Notes: generated by a model not told the origin, from the sequence alone. DNA of 60,901 nt from Methylobacterium sp. J-030 (GCF_022829545.1 NZ_JAKSYM010000133.1:1-60901), one strand, 5' to 3'; shown: positions 10,171 through 21,739, counted from the first letter of the stretch. A program made the numbers and translations.

Positions 10171-10383
10171 TCACGTCGTGGCGAACGGAACGGCGATGGC
10201 GACGACGGCGCCCAGCAGGACGACATAGAGGGCGAGGTCGAACAGCGGCCGATGCCAGACGAGGTGGTAGAACCCGATCCGGGCGAGAAGCCACCGCAGG
10301 GGCAGGCTGACCGCGAAGGCGAGCAGCATCCAAGCCGCCAGGCTCGGCACGAACACGCCGTAGAGATCGAGTTCCCCCGTCAT
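10171..10383 (-). CDS. DUF1656 small membrane protein (AaeX-like)
   Basis: A 70-residue protein with two hydrophobic segments. The start MTGELDLYGVFVPSLAAWM and the end FDLALYVVLLGAVVAIAVP are characteristic of the DUF1656 family, which accompanies FUSC-type pumps and HlyD-type adaptors. Its ATG overlaps the pump stop (ATGA at 10380-10383), so it is co-translated with the pump. Its biochemical role is not established for the family. Confidence 0.88.
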   Translation of the reverse strand: MTGELDLYGVFVPSLAAWMLLAFAVSLPLRWLLARIGFYHLVWHRPLFDLALYVVLLGAVVAIAVPFATT

Positions 10384-12422
10384 GACGCGAACTCCGGATG
10401 CGTGAGGGTGGGCAGGGTCGGGCTGTATGGTGGCGCGTCCGGGAACAGCCCACGCCGGATGCCGACGAGGCCCATCAGCGCGGCCCGGCCCGGCGCCCGT
10501 CGCGCGTCAGCCGAGACGGCGTCGAGCGCCCCGTCGACGGAGCCGAGCAGTTCGGCTGCGGGCGTCCCCGGCTCGGCCTCGAAGTGCCGCGCCAGCGCGC
10601 CGAGAAGCGCCTCGACGGCTGCCCGCGCCGGCTGCGACAGCCGTCGTCGGTCGCGCCGCACCTCCACGACGTTGATGCCGACGCGAACCTCGGCGAGGAG
10701 GTCGGCGGTCCATTCCGCGTCTTCGGACGGGAGCGCGGCGAGACGCGGCGCGATCAGGCCGACCCGATCGAGCATCAGCGCCGCGAGTTCAAGGCCGTTC
10801 TGCGCCCCCTGGCGTCGGGCGGCGCGGGCGAGGCTGCGGCGGTTGATGGCCCGCAGACGTCGCGCCGACCAGCCGGCGCCGACCGAGCGCACGAGGCGCG
10901 TGACGATGGCGGCCACCCACATCCCCACGATGACCGCGACGGAAGAATTGGCGAAGGCCGCAAAGTCGCCCGTATAGCTGCCCTGGATGGCGATCATCGC
11001 CGAGCCGTTGACCGCCGCACCCATCGCAAGGGGCGCAGTCTTCGGTTGGGCCATGAACACCCCGCAGGTCAGCAGGGCCGGTGCCAGGGCCAGGGCCAGC
11101 ATCTCGAATGTGGTCGCGAGCGGCAGGACTGCGAACAGGTAGGCCCCGGCCCCGAGGGCACCGAGAATCGCCGAGTTGGCGAAGCTGACGATGAACGGTG
11201 CCGGATCGTCTTGGGCGGCGAAGAAGCTGCACCCGACCGCCGCCATCATCGGAGCGGCCGAGCCGCTCGGCCATCCGGTCGCGATCCAGATCGCGCAGGT
11301 GACCAGGATGGTCAGGAACACGCCCATCGCCGAGAGCAGCGCCATGCCGTGATCGCGGTGTCGGATCGTCCGTACCGCGGCAGTATAGCGGAAGGTCAGA
11401 TTCTCGGTGGCAGGGGTGCCGTCGGCGATGTGCTGCTGCAGGATGCGGGCATCCTTGCGCAGGTCGATGAAGTCGCGAAGGCGCGCGAGAAGGCTCGCCA
11501 GCACGAGGGCATCCCATGTCGGCCGCGCGCCGAGCCCCGGTTCGAGGGCGTCCGCTTCGGCCTTGAGGCGATCGGCCACGGCCGGTTCGGTGGTCCCGGA
11601 CGCGAGCCAGGCGGCCATGTCGTCGAGGAGGGCTCGCAGGCGCACCGGCAGCGCGTTCGCCCGCTGCAGCGTCTCGATGCGGTCCGAGACCGCCGAGGCG
11701 ATGGGCAGAAACATCAGCATGTGCTGGCGCAGGGTCGCCATGGCGTCGGCCGAGCGCTCGGCACCGGTCATGTCGTAGCGCAGGGGCGTCGCCAGGGCGT
11801 CGAACGCAATGGCGTCCGAAGCCAGCTTCAGCCGCGTCGCCTGCGTGTCCGCCGCGGCGCGGGTGCGGCCGAGGATGTCGACGACCCAGCCCCGGGCGCC
11901 CTGCAGCCACAGGTCGAGCCGGCCGGAGATGACCGGCGCCACCGACTGCGGCAGCACCACCGTGTTCACGAGGCTGGCGCAGAGGATGCCGAGGGTGATC
12001 TCCTCGGACCGGGCCACGGCGGTGTCGAACATCGAACCGGGGTTGCCGACGGACGGGAAGCCGATCAGCGCCGCCGTGTAGCCGCCGAGCATCATCAGGT
12101 AGCTGCGCGGGGTCCGGTCGAGCAGGGAGAAATACAGGCAGGTCGCGACCCAGGTCGCGATGGCCAGCGTCAGGAGTTCCGGAGCGTTCACGAGGTTGGG
12201 CACGAGCGCGACCGTGACCGCAGCGCCGAGCAGGGTGCCGAGCACCCGGTAGAGCGCCTTGGAGCGCGTGGCGCCGGCGAGCACCTGACTGGTGATGTAG
12301 ACGGTGCCGAGCGCCCAGTACGGGTTCGGCAGGTCGATCCAGAACGCGAGGAACAGGGCCAGCATGGCGGCCCCGAAGGTCTTGAGCGAGAAGACCCAGT
12401 CGCGCCAGCCCGGAAGGGTCAT
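10380..12422 (-). CDS. FUSC-family inner-membrane efflux transporter (AaeB-like)
   Basis: A 680-residue pump with the two-block topology of the fusaric-acid resistance family. It has about six membrane spans near residues 10-165, a long soluble stretch, a second block of spans near 350-510, and a soluble C-terminal part. Recognisable pieces are FWIDLPNPYWALGTVYI at the N-terminus and WIATGWPSGSAAPMMAAV at the start of the second block. Length is normal. It overlaps the marR stop by four bases and the DUF1656 start by four bases, so the whole set is one transcript. Predicted function: proton-driven export of aromatic acids or similar toxic compounds. Substrate not determined. Confidence 0.88.
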   Translation of the reverse strand: MTLPGWRDWVFSLKTFGAAMLALFLAFWIDLPNPYWALGTVYITSQVLAGATRSKALYRVLGTLLGAAVTVALVPNLVNAPELLTLAIATWVATCLYFSLLDRTPRSYLMMLGGYTAALIGFPSVGNPGSMFDTAVARSEEITLGILCASLVNTVVLPQSVAPVISGRLDLWLQGARGWVVDILGRTRAAADTQATRLKLASDAIAFDALATPLRYDMTGAERSADAMATLRQHMLMFLPIASAVSDRIETLQRANALPVRLRALLDDMAAWLASGTTEPAVADRLKAEADALEPGLGARPTWDALVLASLLARLRDFIDLRKDARILQQHIADGTPATENLTFRYTAAVRTIRHRDHGMALLSAMGVFLTILVTCAIWIATGWPSGSAAPMMAAVGCSFFAAQDDPAPFIVSFANSAILGALGAGAYLFAVLPLATTFEMLALALAPALLTCGVFMAQPKTAPLAMGAAVNGSAMIAIQGSYTGDFAAFANSSVAVIVGMWVAAIVTRLVRSVGAGWSARRLRAINRRSLARAARRQGAQNGLELAALMLDRVGLIAPRLAALPSEDAEWTADLLAEVRVGINVVEVRRDRRRLSQPARAAVEALLGALARHFEAEPGTPAAELLGSVDGALDAVSADARRAPGRAALMGLVGIRRGLFPDAPPYSPTLPTLTHPEFAS

Positions 12423-12910
12423 TCCGCGGCCTCGCCGTCCCGGGCCTCGCCGTCCTCGGGCTCGTGGTCACTGCCGACATGATCCTGGATGGCCCGGAAC
12501 ACCCGCAGGCCCGCTTCCAGATCGGCGGCGCTCACCTTCGAGAACACCGCCTCCCGGAGTCGCTCCAGGTCCGCCTCGATCCGGGCGACGACCGCCTGTC
12601 CGGCCGGCGTGAGGACCAGCACCTTCGCACGGCGGTCGGTGGGGTCCTCCCGGCGGGCGACGAGGCCGGACTTTTCCAGCTGGTCGAGGAGGCGCACCAG
12701 TGACGGCCCCTCGATGCCGAGCGCGTCCGCCAGGGTGTTCTGGCGCGGCTCGCCGCCCATGCGCGCGATCAGCACCAGCGGCAGGGCCCTGGCTTCGGAA
12801 ATGCCATGTGTCTCGGTCGTCGCATTGGCGAGCCGCCGCCACTGACGCCCCGAAAGCAGCAGGGTGTGGGTGTAGGCCAGTCGAAGCTGGTGCAGGGTCT
12901 TGGCCGCCAT
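12419..12910 (-). CDS. MarR-family transcriptional regulator
   Basis: A 163-residue winged-helix dimer protein. The DNA-binding part runs through NTLADALGIEGPSLVRLLDQ (recognition helix) and GLVARREDPTDRRAKVLVLT (wing with the conserved DxRxK-type basic motif). N- and C-terminal helices form the dimer interface, and the acidic tail after about residue 150 is not conserved. I chose the ATG at 12910. It is the first gene of the efflux operon, overlapping the pump start. It most likely represses the operon and itself until an aromatic ligand binds. A perfect palindrome 56 bases upstream is the likely operator. Confidence 0.9.
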   Translation of the reverse strand: MAAKTLHQLRLAYTHTLLLSGRQWRRLANATTETHGISEARALPLVLIARMGGEPRQNTLADALGIEGPSLVRLLDQLEKSGLVARREDPTDRRAKVLVLTPAGQAVVARIEADLERLREAVFSKVSAADLEAGLRVFRAIQDHVGSDHEPEDGEARDGEAAE

Positions 12911-12965
12911 TTCACGCCGTCCGGCCCGCCGCGAAGGAACGCATCCGACGATCTCACCAAGCCAA

Positions 12966-12981
12966 TGATAGCAAGCTATCA
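12966..12981. promoter_or_regulatory. Probable MarR operator palindrome
   Basis: TGATAGCAAGCTATCA is a perfect inverted repeat with 7-base arms and a 2-base centre, 56 bases before the marR start. Size and symmetry fit MarR dimers. Autoregulation is inferred. Confidence 0.6.
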
Positions 12982-13503
12982 ATTAGTGAGCAATCATTCA
13001 AGGGTGGTCGATGCTCATCGGATGGTGGTCTTGAGGATTACGTCGATCGCCCGGTCATCGCCTGCGGCCGACGGCTGGCACCATGGGGTTTTCGCGATGT
13101 GCCTACCCTGCGCCGAGGGGGTGGCCGGTCCTGATGCGGCGCGGCACGCCCGTGCCCCGCATCTCCGCGAACGCGTCGCACACCCCGACGCCCTTCCGGC
13201 GGACGCCGCGCCCCGGCTGGCCCGGGAAATCCTGTCGCTGACCGGGGCGGAGCCTTCCGGTTGCCGGAGCCGTTTGGGTCTGCCGCCGGTTCCGGTGGCC
13301 CGCGCAGGGAACGCTCTCTGCGCCTCATGGCGCTCTACGGCGGCTGGCGCCTGCCAACGGCCTCGTTCCGGTCGCAGGGTGGAGGTAGAAGAGCCGGACC
13401 TTCCCCGCCGAAGGCGCCACCCGAGATCCTGCTCGCGTTCAAGCCCGGCGACGCCGGCCGCTACGCCAAGCAGGCCTGACCCCGTCCGGCAATCGGTCCG
13501 GTC
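12982..13503. other. Region without a recognised gene
   Basis: About 520 bases between the marR operator and a receiver-domain fragment. A plus-strand frame from 13261 to 13479 (72 codons, ending PPEILLAFKPGDAGRYAKQA) looks slightly protein-like at its end but matches no family I can name. I would not call it a gene. Confidence 0.35.
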
Positions 13504-13830
13504 TCAGCGGCCGGTCGAAATCCCTGCCGCTGGAGGCTCGGCGACGAGGTCCCGGATGCGCGTTCCGAGCGCGTCCGTCCGGAAGGGCTTCGTCAGGACC
13601 TGCATGTTCGGCCCGAGGAGCCCATCGCCGACCGCCGCGCACGCGGCGTAGCCGGTGATGAACGGCGCCTTCAGTTCGGATCGGCACGCGCGGGCCGCGT
13701 CGGCCATCTGCCGCCCGTTCATCCCGCCGGGCAGGCCGACATCGGTCACGAGCAGGTCGATGCGCGCCCCGGACTGCAGCACCTTCAGCCCTGCGACGGC
13801 GTCGGCGGCCTCGACCGTCGCGTAGCCCAT
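13504..13830 (-). pseudogene. Response-regulator receiver domain, N-terminally truncated
   Basis: About 100 codons covering most of a receiver domain. GYATVEAADAVAGLKVLQSG gives helix 1 to strand 2, LLVTDVGLPGGMNG carries the phospho-acceptor aspartate, and VLTKPFRTDALGTRI carries the conserved lysine. The first strand with its acidic pair is missing. Upstream the frame runs into unrelated proline- and arginine-rich sequence. Without the metal-binding acidic pair it should not be phosphorylated normally. The style resembles the receiver tail of hybrid histidine kinases. It lies head-to-head with the damaged hybrid kinase at 14216. Confidence 0.7.
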
Positions 13831-14215
13831 CGCGCCGCGACGGGGCGGCGGGACCTCGCCGGGAAGGCTAGGACCGTCGCGGACATGGACGGCCCTTCGG
13901 CGCATCGGTGAAGGAAGGCGGCCCGGAAGAACGACGTCCGCCGAAGCGTGGCGTTCCGTCGTCGGGGGGCCTGGGCCGGAGACCCGATCCCATCCTCGCA
14001 CGACCGTTGCTCTCGCGCCACGGTCGGGTGCCGCGTGCTGGTTGGCCGCGTGCAGGCGGAGCCGCGGGCGGAACCACTGCCTCGCTTGCCGCTTGGGTCC
14101 ATGGGTTCGATCCGGTCGCCGTCCCTTGGCCCCGGAATGGGCACCATGATACCCATAATCCTCGCGAGCGTGTTGCCGGAACGGCCAGCCATCGCGCTTC
14201 GGTACGGAGCACACG

Positions 14216-16220
14216 ATGAGCGAGTCCCCGGCGGTCCCGGCCCTGGCGACCCTGGCGACCGCGCGGGCCGGCAGGACGCAGCGACGCCTCGCGGTCGCCA
14301 TCAGCCTCGTCTTCGGCGCCGTCACGCTCGCTCTGCTGCCATATGCGGCTCGGCCCATGGTGCCGATGCCGGGCTTCGTGCCCGCCTACCAGTCGGCCCT
14401 CATCGTGGTCTACGGGCTGACCACCTACCTGTTCCTCACCCAGTACCGCCGCATCCGCTCCGTGCCGCTCCTCGTGCTCGGGACCGGCAGCCTCTACGTG
14501 ACGCTGGTCGTCCTCCTTCAGATGCTGTCGTTCCCGAACGTCCTCGCCCAGGGTCGCCTCCTCGGCGGCGGACCGGACACCACGACCTGGCTGTGGATCT
14601 TCTGGCACATCGGGCCGCCGCTCTTCGCGCTGCCCTACGCCATGCTGGAGGGCGACCGGCGCCCGCCGCAGGCCCCGCCTGATCGCGCCGGACGGATCGG
14701 CCTGGTCGCGGTCGCCGGGACCGTCGCGGCCGCCACACTCAGCGGCGTCGTGGCGGTCCACTACGTCCATCTCCTGCCCAAGTGCGTCGAGGGCGACAAC
14801 TACTGGCCGCTCACGACCTCCGGCATCGGCCCGGGTGTGGTGGCCCTGACCGTCCTCGCGCTGGCAGTCCTGTGCTGGAAGACCCGCCTGCGCACCGTTC
14901 TCCAGATCTGGCTGGCCGTCTCCCTGCTCCTCCTGGTGTTCGACAACATGGTCACTCTGCCGGGCGCCGCCCGCGGCACGGTCGGATGGTTCGCCGGGCG
15001 GCTTGAGGCGCTGGTCGCCGGCTTGATCCTGCTCGGCGTCTACCTGCGTGAGGTCGGTTTCCTCTACGCGCAGGCTGAGGCCACGGCCGAGGAGCGCGAG
15101 GCGCGGCGGGCGGAGCTGCAACGCGCCCGCGACAACCTCGCCCTCGCGCTGGAAGCTGCCGAGATGGGCGACTGGGACCTCGACCTGCGCGCCGGCACGT
15201 CGCGCCGGTCCCCCCGGCACGACGCGATCTTCGGGCACCGCGAGCCGGTCGCCGCCTGGGACGTCGAGACCTTCCTCGGCCATGTCGCCCCGGAGGATCG
15301 CGACGCCGTCCGAACCGCGTTCGACGCCGCGGGCAGCTCGGGGCGCCTCGAGATCGAATGCCGCATCCGAAGGGCCGGCGACGGCGCGCCGCGGTCGGTC
15401 ACGGTGCGCGGCAGGGTCTACCGCGACGAGCACGGCCAGCCCCGGTCGATGGCCGGCGTCGTCATGGACACGACGCGCCAGCGCGAGGCCGAGGAGCGCC
15501 TGAACCAGGCCCACAAGATGGAAGCCATCGGGCAGCTCACGGGCGGCGTGGCGCACGATTTCAACAACCTGCTCACGGTCATCGTGGGCAACCTCGACAT
15601 GATCGTGCGCAAGCCCGACAACCCGCAGCGCGTGGAGCGCCTGGCCACGTCGGCGATGACCGCGGCCCGACGCGGCGCCGAGGTCACCGAGAAGCTGCTG
15701 TCGTTCTCGCGGCGCCAGGTACTGCGGCCGGAGACGGTCAACCCGAACAGGCTCCTCAAGGACTTCCAGGCGCTCCTGCAGCGCGCCGTCGGCGAGACCG
15801 TCGAGGTCCGGTTCGACCTCGACGCGAGCCTCGATCCCGTCCGGCTCGACCCAGGCCAGTTCGAGAGCGCGGTGCTGAACCTCGCGGTGAACGCCCGAGA
15901 CGCGATGCCGGGCGGCGGCGTCTTGACGGTGAAGTCCTGCAACGGGCATCTCGACGCCCAGGAGATCCCGGATCGGCCGGACCTGCGGCCCGGGGCCTAC
16001 GTGCTCGTCTCGGTCACGGATACCGGCCAGGGCATGGACGCGGCCACGCGCCAACGCGCCTTCGAGCCGTTCTTCACGACCAAGGATGTCGGCAAGGGCA
16101 CCGGGCTCGGGCTGAGCCAGGTCTACGGCTTCGTGCGGCAGGCCGGCCGACCTGCCGCTCCTGAGCAAGCCCTACCGGCGGGACGAGCTCGCGAACAAGC
16201 TCCGGGTCGTCATGGGCTGA
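14216..16220 (+). pseudogene. Hybrid histidine kinase with deleted C-terminal half
   Basis: The N-terminal region has about eight membrane spans (residues 20-285, a MASE-like sensor). It is followed by a PAS domain (about 300-425) and a HisKA phosphoacceptor GGVAHDFNNLLTV with His447. An ATPase domain shows the N box VNARDAMPGGG, DTGQGM and KGTGLGLSQVYGF. At about 16143 the normal continuation is replaced. Out of frame, the DNA reads DLPLLSKPYRRDELANKLRV and a stop at 16218-16220, the last turn of a receiver domain. So the end of the ATPase domain and nearly the whole receiver were lost in a deletion of several hundred bases, and the junction is out of frame. The kinase frame then runs on by chance across the opposite-strand kinase to 18742. 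Confidence 0.8.
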
Positions 16221-16288
16221 AGGTCCGCGGGTGCGCCCTCCGCAGGCACACCGGGAGGCTCACCGATGGCGACCTCCCGCATCGCCCG

Positions 16289-17764
16289 TTATGGATGCCG
16301 GGCGGTGCCCTCGGGCACCGGGGCCTCGAGCGTGAACACCACGCCGTCGGGGCGGTACTCGACGCTCGCCGTGCCGCCGAGTTCCATCGCCAGCGCCCGC
16401 TCGATCATGCGGGAGCCGAAGCCGCTCCGGACGGGCTTGGCCACGGTCGGTCCGCCGTGTTCCTCCCAGCGAAGCCAGAGGCGCGCCGGCGGACCGTCCT
16501 CGTCGAGGCCCCAGTCGAGGACGACCCGGCCGACATCGTTGGACAGCGCGCCGTACTTCACGGCGTTCGTCGCCAGTTCGTGCAGCGCCAGCACGAAGGC
16601 CAAGCTCGCGCGCGGCGACAGCCAGACGTGGGGACCGGCGACGGTGAAGCGCCGCGCGGCACCGTTGCGGAACGGCTGCAAGGCCCCCTCGATGATCTCG
16701 CCGAGGCTCGCCCCGCCCCAGCCCTCCCGCGTCAGCGCATCGTGGGCCGCGGCCAGCGACGCCAGCCGGGCGTCCAGCGTCTCGAGTGCGCTGTCCAGCG
16801 TGGCCGCGTTGCGAAGGGTCTGGTGGGCGATGGATTGCATCGTCGCCATCGAGTTCTTCACCCGGTGGGTGAGTTCTTCCGCCAGCAGGCGACGCTGCTC
16901 CTCGCCGCGCTTGCGTTCCGTGACGTCGATGGAGACCCCGGCCATGCTCTGGGGTGCGCCGTCCGGGCCGTAGAACGTCTGCCCGCGAATATGCAGCCAG
17001 CGCTCCTCGCCGGCCGACGTGCGCACGCGGTACTCGATGTCATAGTCGCCGTGCTCGGCAATCGACGAGCGCACCGCCTCCTGCATCCGCCCGCGATCCT
17101 CGGGCACGATTGCCCCGAGCAGGTCGTCGTAGCTGAATGCCTCGCCGACCGCGCGACCGAAATTCTCCTTGCAGATGGCGGATGCCTCCAGCCGCCGGTC
17201 GGCGAGGTCGAGGGTCCAAGTTCCGAAGCGCCCGGCCTTGAGGGCGAATCTCATCCGCTCCTCGATCCGGGCGAGTTCGTCCTTGCGCAGCGCGACCTCC
17301 TGCTCCAGCGCGTCGCGGTCGGCCTGGACGCGGGCCAGCTTCTCCTTCTCCAGCGTCACGTCGAACTGCGAGGCGAAGAAGTAGGTCAGGTCGCCGTCCC
17401 GGTCGAAGACCGGCGAGACCAGCAGCCTGTTCCAGAACCGCTCCCCGTCCTTCTTGTAGTTCAGAAGGTCGACCTCGATGGGCTCACGGCGCGCGATGGC
17501 GGCGCCGATCCGCGCCACGTCGGCCATGTCGGTCGACGGCCCCTGGAGGAAGCGGCAGTTCCGGCCGATGATCTCGTGGTGGGCATACCCGGTCAGCCGG
17601 GAAAAGGCGGCGTTGACGAAGACGATGGGGTTGTCCGGCTGACTAGGGTCGGTGATCAGCATCGGCATGCGCGTGGCACGCACCGCGGACACGAACGGGT
17701 CCGTGCTCGCGTCGCTCCGGGCGAATTCCGCCTCGAAACGCCTGCGTTCCTTCAGGTCCGTCAC
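16289..17764 (-). CDS. LOV-PAS-HWE sensor histidine kinase (predicted blue-light sensor)
   Basis: A 491-residue soluble kinase. Residues about 25-140 form a LOV domain with the flavin motif GRNCRFLQG. Cys70 is the photoactive cysteine that bonds FMN in blue light. A short helix leads to a second PAS domain (about 165-285). The kinase part has the phosphoacceptor EELTHRVKNSMATMQ (His300), then HELATNAVKYGAL (His395, Asn400) and the W-x-E region LRWEEHGGP, the marks of HWE-type kinases. The start is a GTG at 17764, preceded by GGAAGGGGG eight bases away. No response regulator is adjacent except the damaged fragment 2.5 kb away, so its partner is probably elsewhere. Confidence 0.88.
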   Translation of the reverse strand: MTDLKERRRFEAEFARSDASTDPFVSAVRATRMPMLITDPSQPDNPIVFVNAAFSRLTGYAHHEIIGRNCRFLQGPSTDMADVARIGAAIARREPIEVDLLNYKKDGERFWNRLLVSPVFDRDGDLTYFFASQFDVTLEKEKLARVQADRDALEQEVALRKDELARIEERMRFALKAGRFGTWTLDLADRRLEASAICKENFGRAVGEAFSYDDLLGAIVPEDRGRMQEAVRSSIAEHGDYDIEYRVRTSAGEERWLHIRGQTFYGPDGAPQSMAGVSIDVTERKRGEEQRRLLAEELTHRVKNSMATMQSIAHQTLRNAATLDSALETLDARLASLAAAHDALTREGWGGASLGEIIEGALQPFRNGAARRFTVAGPHVWLSPRASLAFVLALHELATNAVKYGALSNDVGRVVLDWGLDEDGPPARLWLRWEEHGGPTVAKPVRSGFGSRMIERALAMELGGTASVEYRPDGVVFTLEAPVPEGTARHP

Positions 17765-18169
17765 GGTCCGAACCCCCTTCCACGAATGCCCGAAGGCGTT
17801 TCTCGCCGTTACCCCCGGCGCGACGGTATCACAGGTCAAGCTTCCTGCGCACGCCGTCGCCGCGCTCGGGCGGCCCGCGGCGGCGGGAATTTCGCCGCAT
17901 GCGGGGCGGGGTTGCGCCGTCGCAGCCTCGGACTGCGGCTGCGCGACGGAGATGGCCGGACCGTGTATCGCGCCAGTCTCGTGCTGTGCGGCGGCGATGA
18001 TGATCAGGCCGTCATGTGCGGTGCAGCCTTGCCCGATTGCCGAGCGGGCATCGGCGCCGAGCGCGGGCAGGCCGTCAGGAGCCTCGGCACTTGGCCCGGC
18101 CCAAAACAGGGATCCGGTCACCCCCGCTTCGCGGGATACCACCGGGTTAGACCGAATAACGGTGGAGTT
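17765..18169. other. Intergenic, no gene seen
   Basis: About 400 bases between the LOV kinase start and tRNA-Gly. Open frames here are GC-driven and carry no recognisable domain. The kinase promoter should lie within it. Confidence 0.5.
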
Positions 18170-18244
18170 TGGAGCGGGCGATCGGGATCGAACCGACGAC
18201 ATTCAGCTTGGGAAGCTGACGTTCTACCACTGAACTACGCCCGC
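18170..18244 (-). tRNA. tRNA-Gly (anticodon CCC)
   Basis: On the minus strand the acceptor stem is GCGGGCG pairing with CGCCCGC, followed by T and an encoded CCA. The D arm contains GTTCAGTGGTAGAAC, the anticodon stem is TCAGC / GCTGA around the loop TTCCCAA, and the T arm contains GGTTCGATCCC. Position 34-36 of the loop reads CCC, so it decodes GGG. A complete cloverleaf of 75 bases including CCA. Confidence 0.93.
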
Positions 18245-18397
18245 CAACATGAACAGCGTCCGGCGCGTTCCGGCACGTTCATGCGCGCTCACGATCTAGC
18301 AGCCGGACCGCGACGACGTCAAACGGATCGTTCCCGTTTTCCGCTCCGACGTCCGTGGCCACGCGCCCGATGGTGCCGGGCGCCCAGCCGTAGGGGT

Positions 18398-18736
18398 TCA
18401 GGCCACCCGCGACAGGCCGCTGGTCTGCGGCTTGCGGGTCTCGCGCGCGGAATCGTAGGCGCGGTTCCGCAGGGCCGTCTCGCTGGGCAATTGATCGATC
18501 ACGGTGCCGGATTCGGCGTCCACCACTTGGAAGACGATCGCGCTGGTGTCGGTATCCTGGATATAGCGCGCCTTGCCGCTGGTCGTGCCGAGGTCGAGCT
18601 TCACCGCGGGCTCCAGCGCCGTCGAGCTCGGATGCGCCGCGAAGGGCTGCTCTGTTTCGGTAGGGGCAGCTGTGGCACCGAGGGCGTCGAGGCCCTGGGG
18701 TCCCGGCGGGGGGGCCGCCAGCGGGCGGATCTCCAT
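18398..18736 (-). CDS. FlaG-like small protein
   Basis: 112 residues. The N-terminal 45 are proline- and alanine-rich and probably disordered. The rest contains FQVVDAESGTVIDQLPSETAL, which follows the FlaG-family pattern (a beta hairpin with tG-v-i-Q-P-s-e). FlaG proteins affect flagellar filament length. No other flagellar gene is in the window, so the role stays open. GATCAGCC separates an AGGAG ribosome site from the ATG at 18736. Alternatively it may be an unrelated small protein with a similar hairpin. Confidence 0.55.
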   Translation of the reverse strand: MEIRPLAAPPPGPQGLDALGATAAPTETEQPFAAHPSSTALEPAVKLDLGTTSGKARYIQDTDTSAIVFQVVDAESGTVIDQLPSETALRNRAYDSARETRKPQTSGLSRVA

Positions 18737-18949
18737 GGCTGATCTCCTGCGATCCTGTGATCGGAGGATTCAGCCGATATGCTGCCTAAGCGTTCCTTAA
18801 CGCTGAGCCGTCCTCCACCGCAGGCTGCCCGCCGATCGCGCATGCCGTGAAGATTGCGTTATCGCATCGACACGAATCTTTGCTGTTCTTGCGCCCCGTG
18901 TTGACGCGCGGCCCGGGACGGCCGCAGCCGCCGGCGGAGGGAGCCCCAG

Positions 18950-19486
18950 ATGCGCTGGTTCTGCGCACTGCTGATGGTAGCGGCCACGTCGCCGCTGGCT
19001 GCGGCAAATCTCGGCGGCACGACGGCGAGCCGCGCGCGCTTCATCGCGCGGCACCGGTGCGCGATCGTGGAACGCCTGGATGCCATGCATCGGCCCGGCG
19101 CGGTCGAGGACGGGCGCAACCGCTTCATCGTCGTCGCGCTGCACGCGGAGCCGCAGCGCTACGTCCAATGCATCTTCGAAGACCCCGACACGCGGATGCT
19201 CTGTGAGGCGTCGTCCGGTGCCTACGGACCGGCAGGGGACGGCCGGCTGAAGCTCGACGCGTCCGCGCGGGCGGCCCTGCAGGCGCTGGGCTATGTCCAG
19301 GCGAGCCCCCGGGAGAACTTCTCCCGCTCGGTCGAACTCGGGCACCCGCCGGATTTCGCCATCGCGGCGGATCTGATGCTCGCGGCGTTGCACGACAGCT
19401 ACGGCGCCCGTCCGGATTCGGTGATCGAGATCCAGGCCCCGCATGGTGGCGACCCGGTCGCCGCCTGCCGCACGCCCGAATCCTGA
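18950..19486 (+). CDS. Secreted hypothetical protein
   Basis: A 178-residue protein with a clear signal peptide, MRWFCALLMVAATSPLAAA, probable cleavage after residue 19. The mature part has cysteines in HRCAIVERL, YVQCIFED, MLCEASSG and AACRTP, so one or two disulfides are plausible in the periplasm. The middle YVQASPRENFSRSVEL reads like a folded domain, but I know no family name. It is a single gene running convergent with thiC, 22 bases from the thiC stop. Confidence 0.65.
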   Translation: MRWFCALLMVAATSPLAAANLGGTTASRARFIARHRCAIVERLDAMHRPGAVEDGRNRFIVVALHAEPQRYVQCIFEDPDTRMLCEASSGAYGPAGDGRLKLDASARAALQALGYVQASPRENFSRSVELGHPPDFAIAADLMLAALHDSYGARPDSVIEIQAPHGGDPVAACRTPES

Positions 19487-19508
19487 GCGGACCGGGCGTG
19501 CCGTCACC

Positions 19509-21563
<2,055 letters not shown>

Positions 21564-21739
21564 TCGGAACGGTTCAAGACTCACGGTTGCCGCGGGCTTT
21601 GTCAATGCTGCGGAACGGTGCCGAACGACATCCGCGCACGAAGGTCTGATGATGGTCGGAGCCATCCCTGATTGCAGGATCGACGGATCAGACCGTAGGC
21701 AAAGGCTCTGTCACGTCCCGATTCCTCCCGCGGATTCGA

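Noticed and set aside
8970..10310. 446-codon plus-strand open frame over the HlyD-type gene
   Set aside because: A GC-rich shadow. The minus strand has clear membrane-fusion protein motifs and operon overlaps.
13261..13479. 72-codon plus-strand frame ending PPEILLAFKPGDAGRYAKQA
   Set aside because: Only its tail looks protein-like. There is no start with a ribosome site and no family name.
13868..16168. 766-codon minus-strand open frame over the hybrid kinase
   Set aside because: Residue mix is typical of antisense GC-rich frames. The plus strand has all kinase motifs down to the deletion joint.
16221..18742. Plus-strand continuation of the truncated hybrid kinase frame
   Set aside because: It is the antisense of the LOV kinase, tRNA-Gly and FlaG-like gene. 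Its residues are low-complexity and match no domain.
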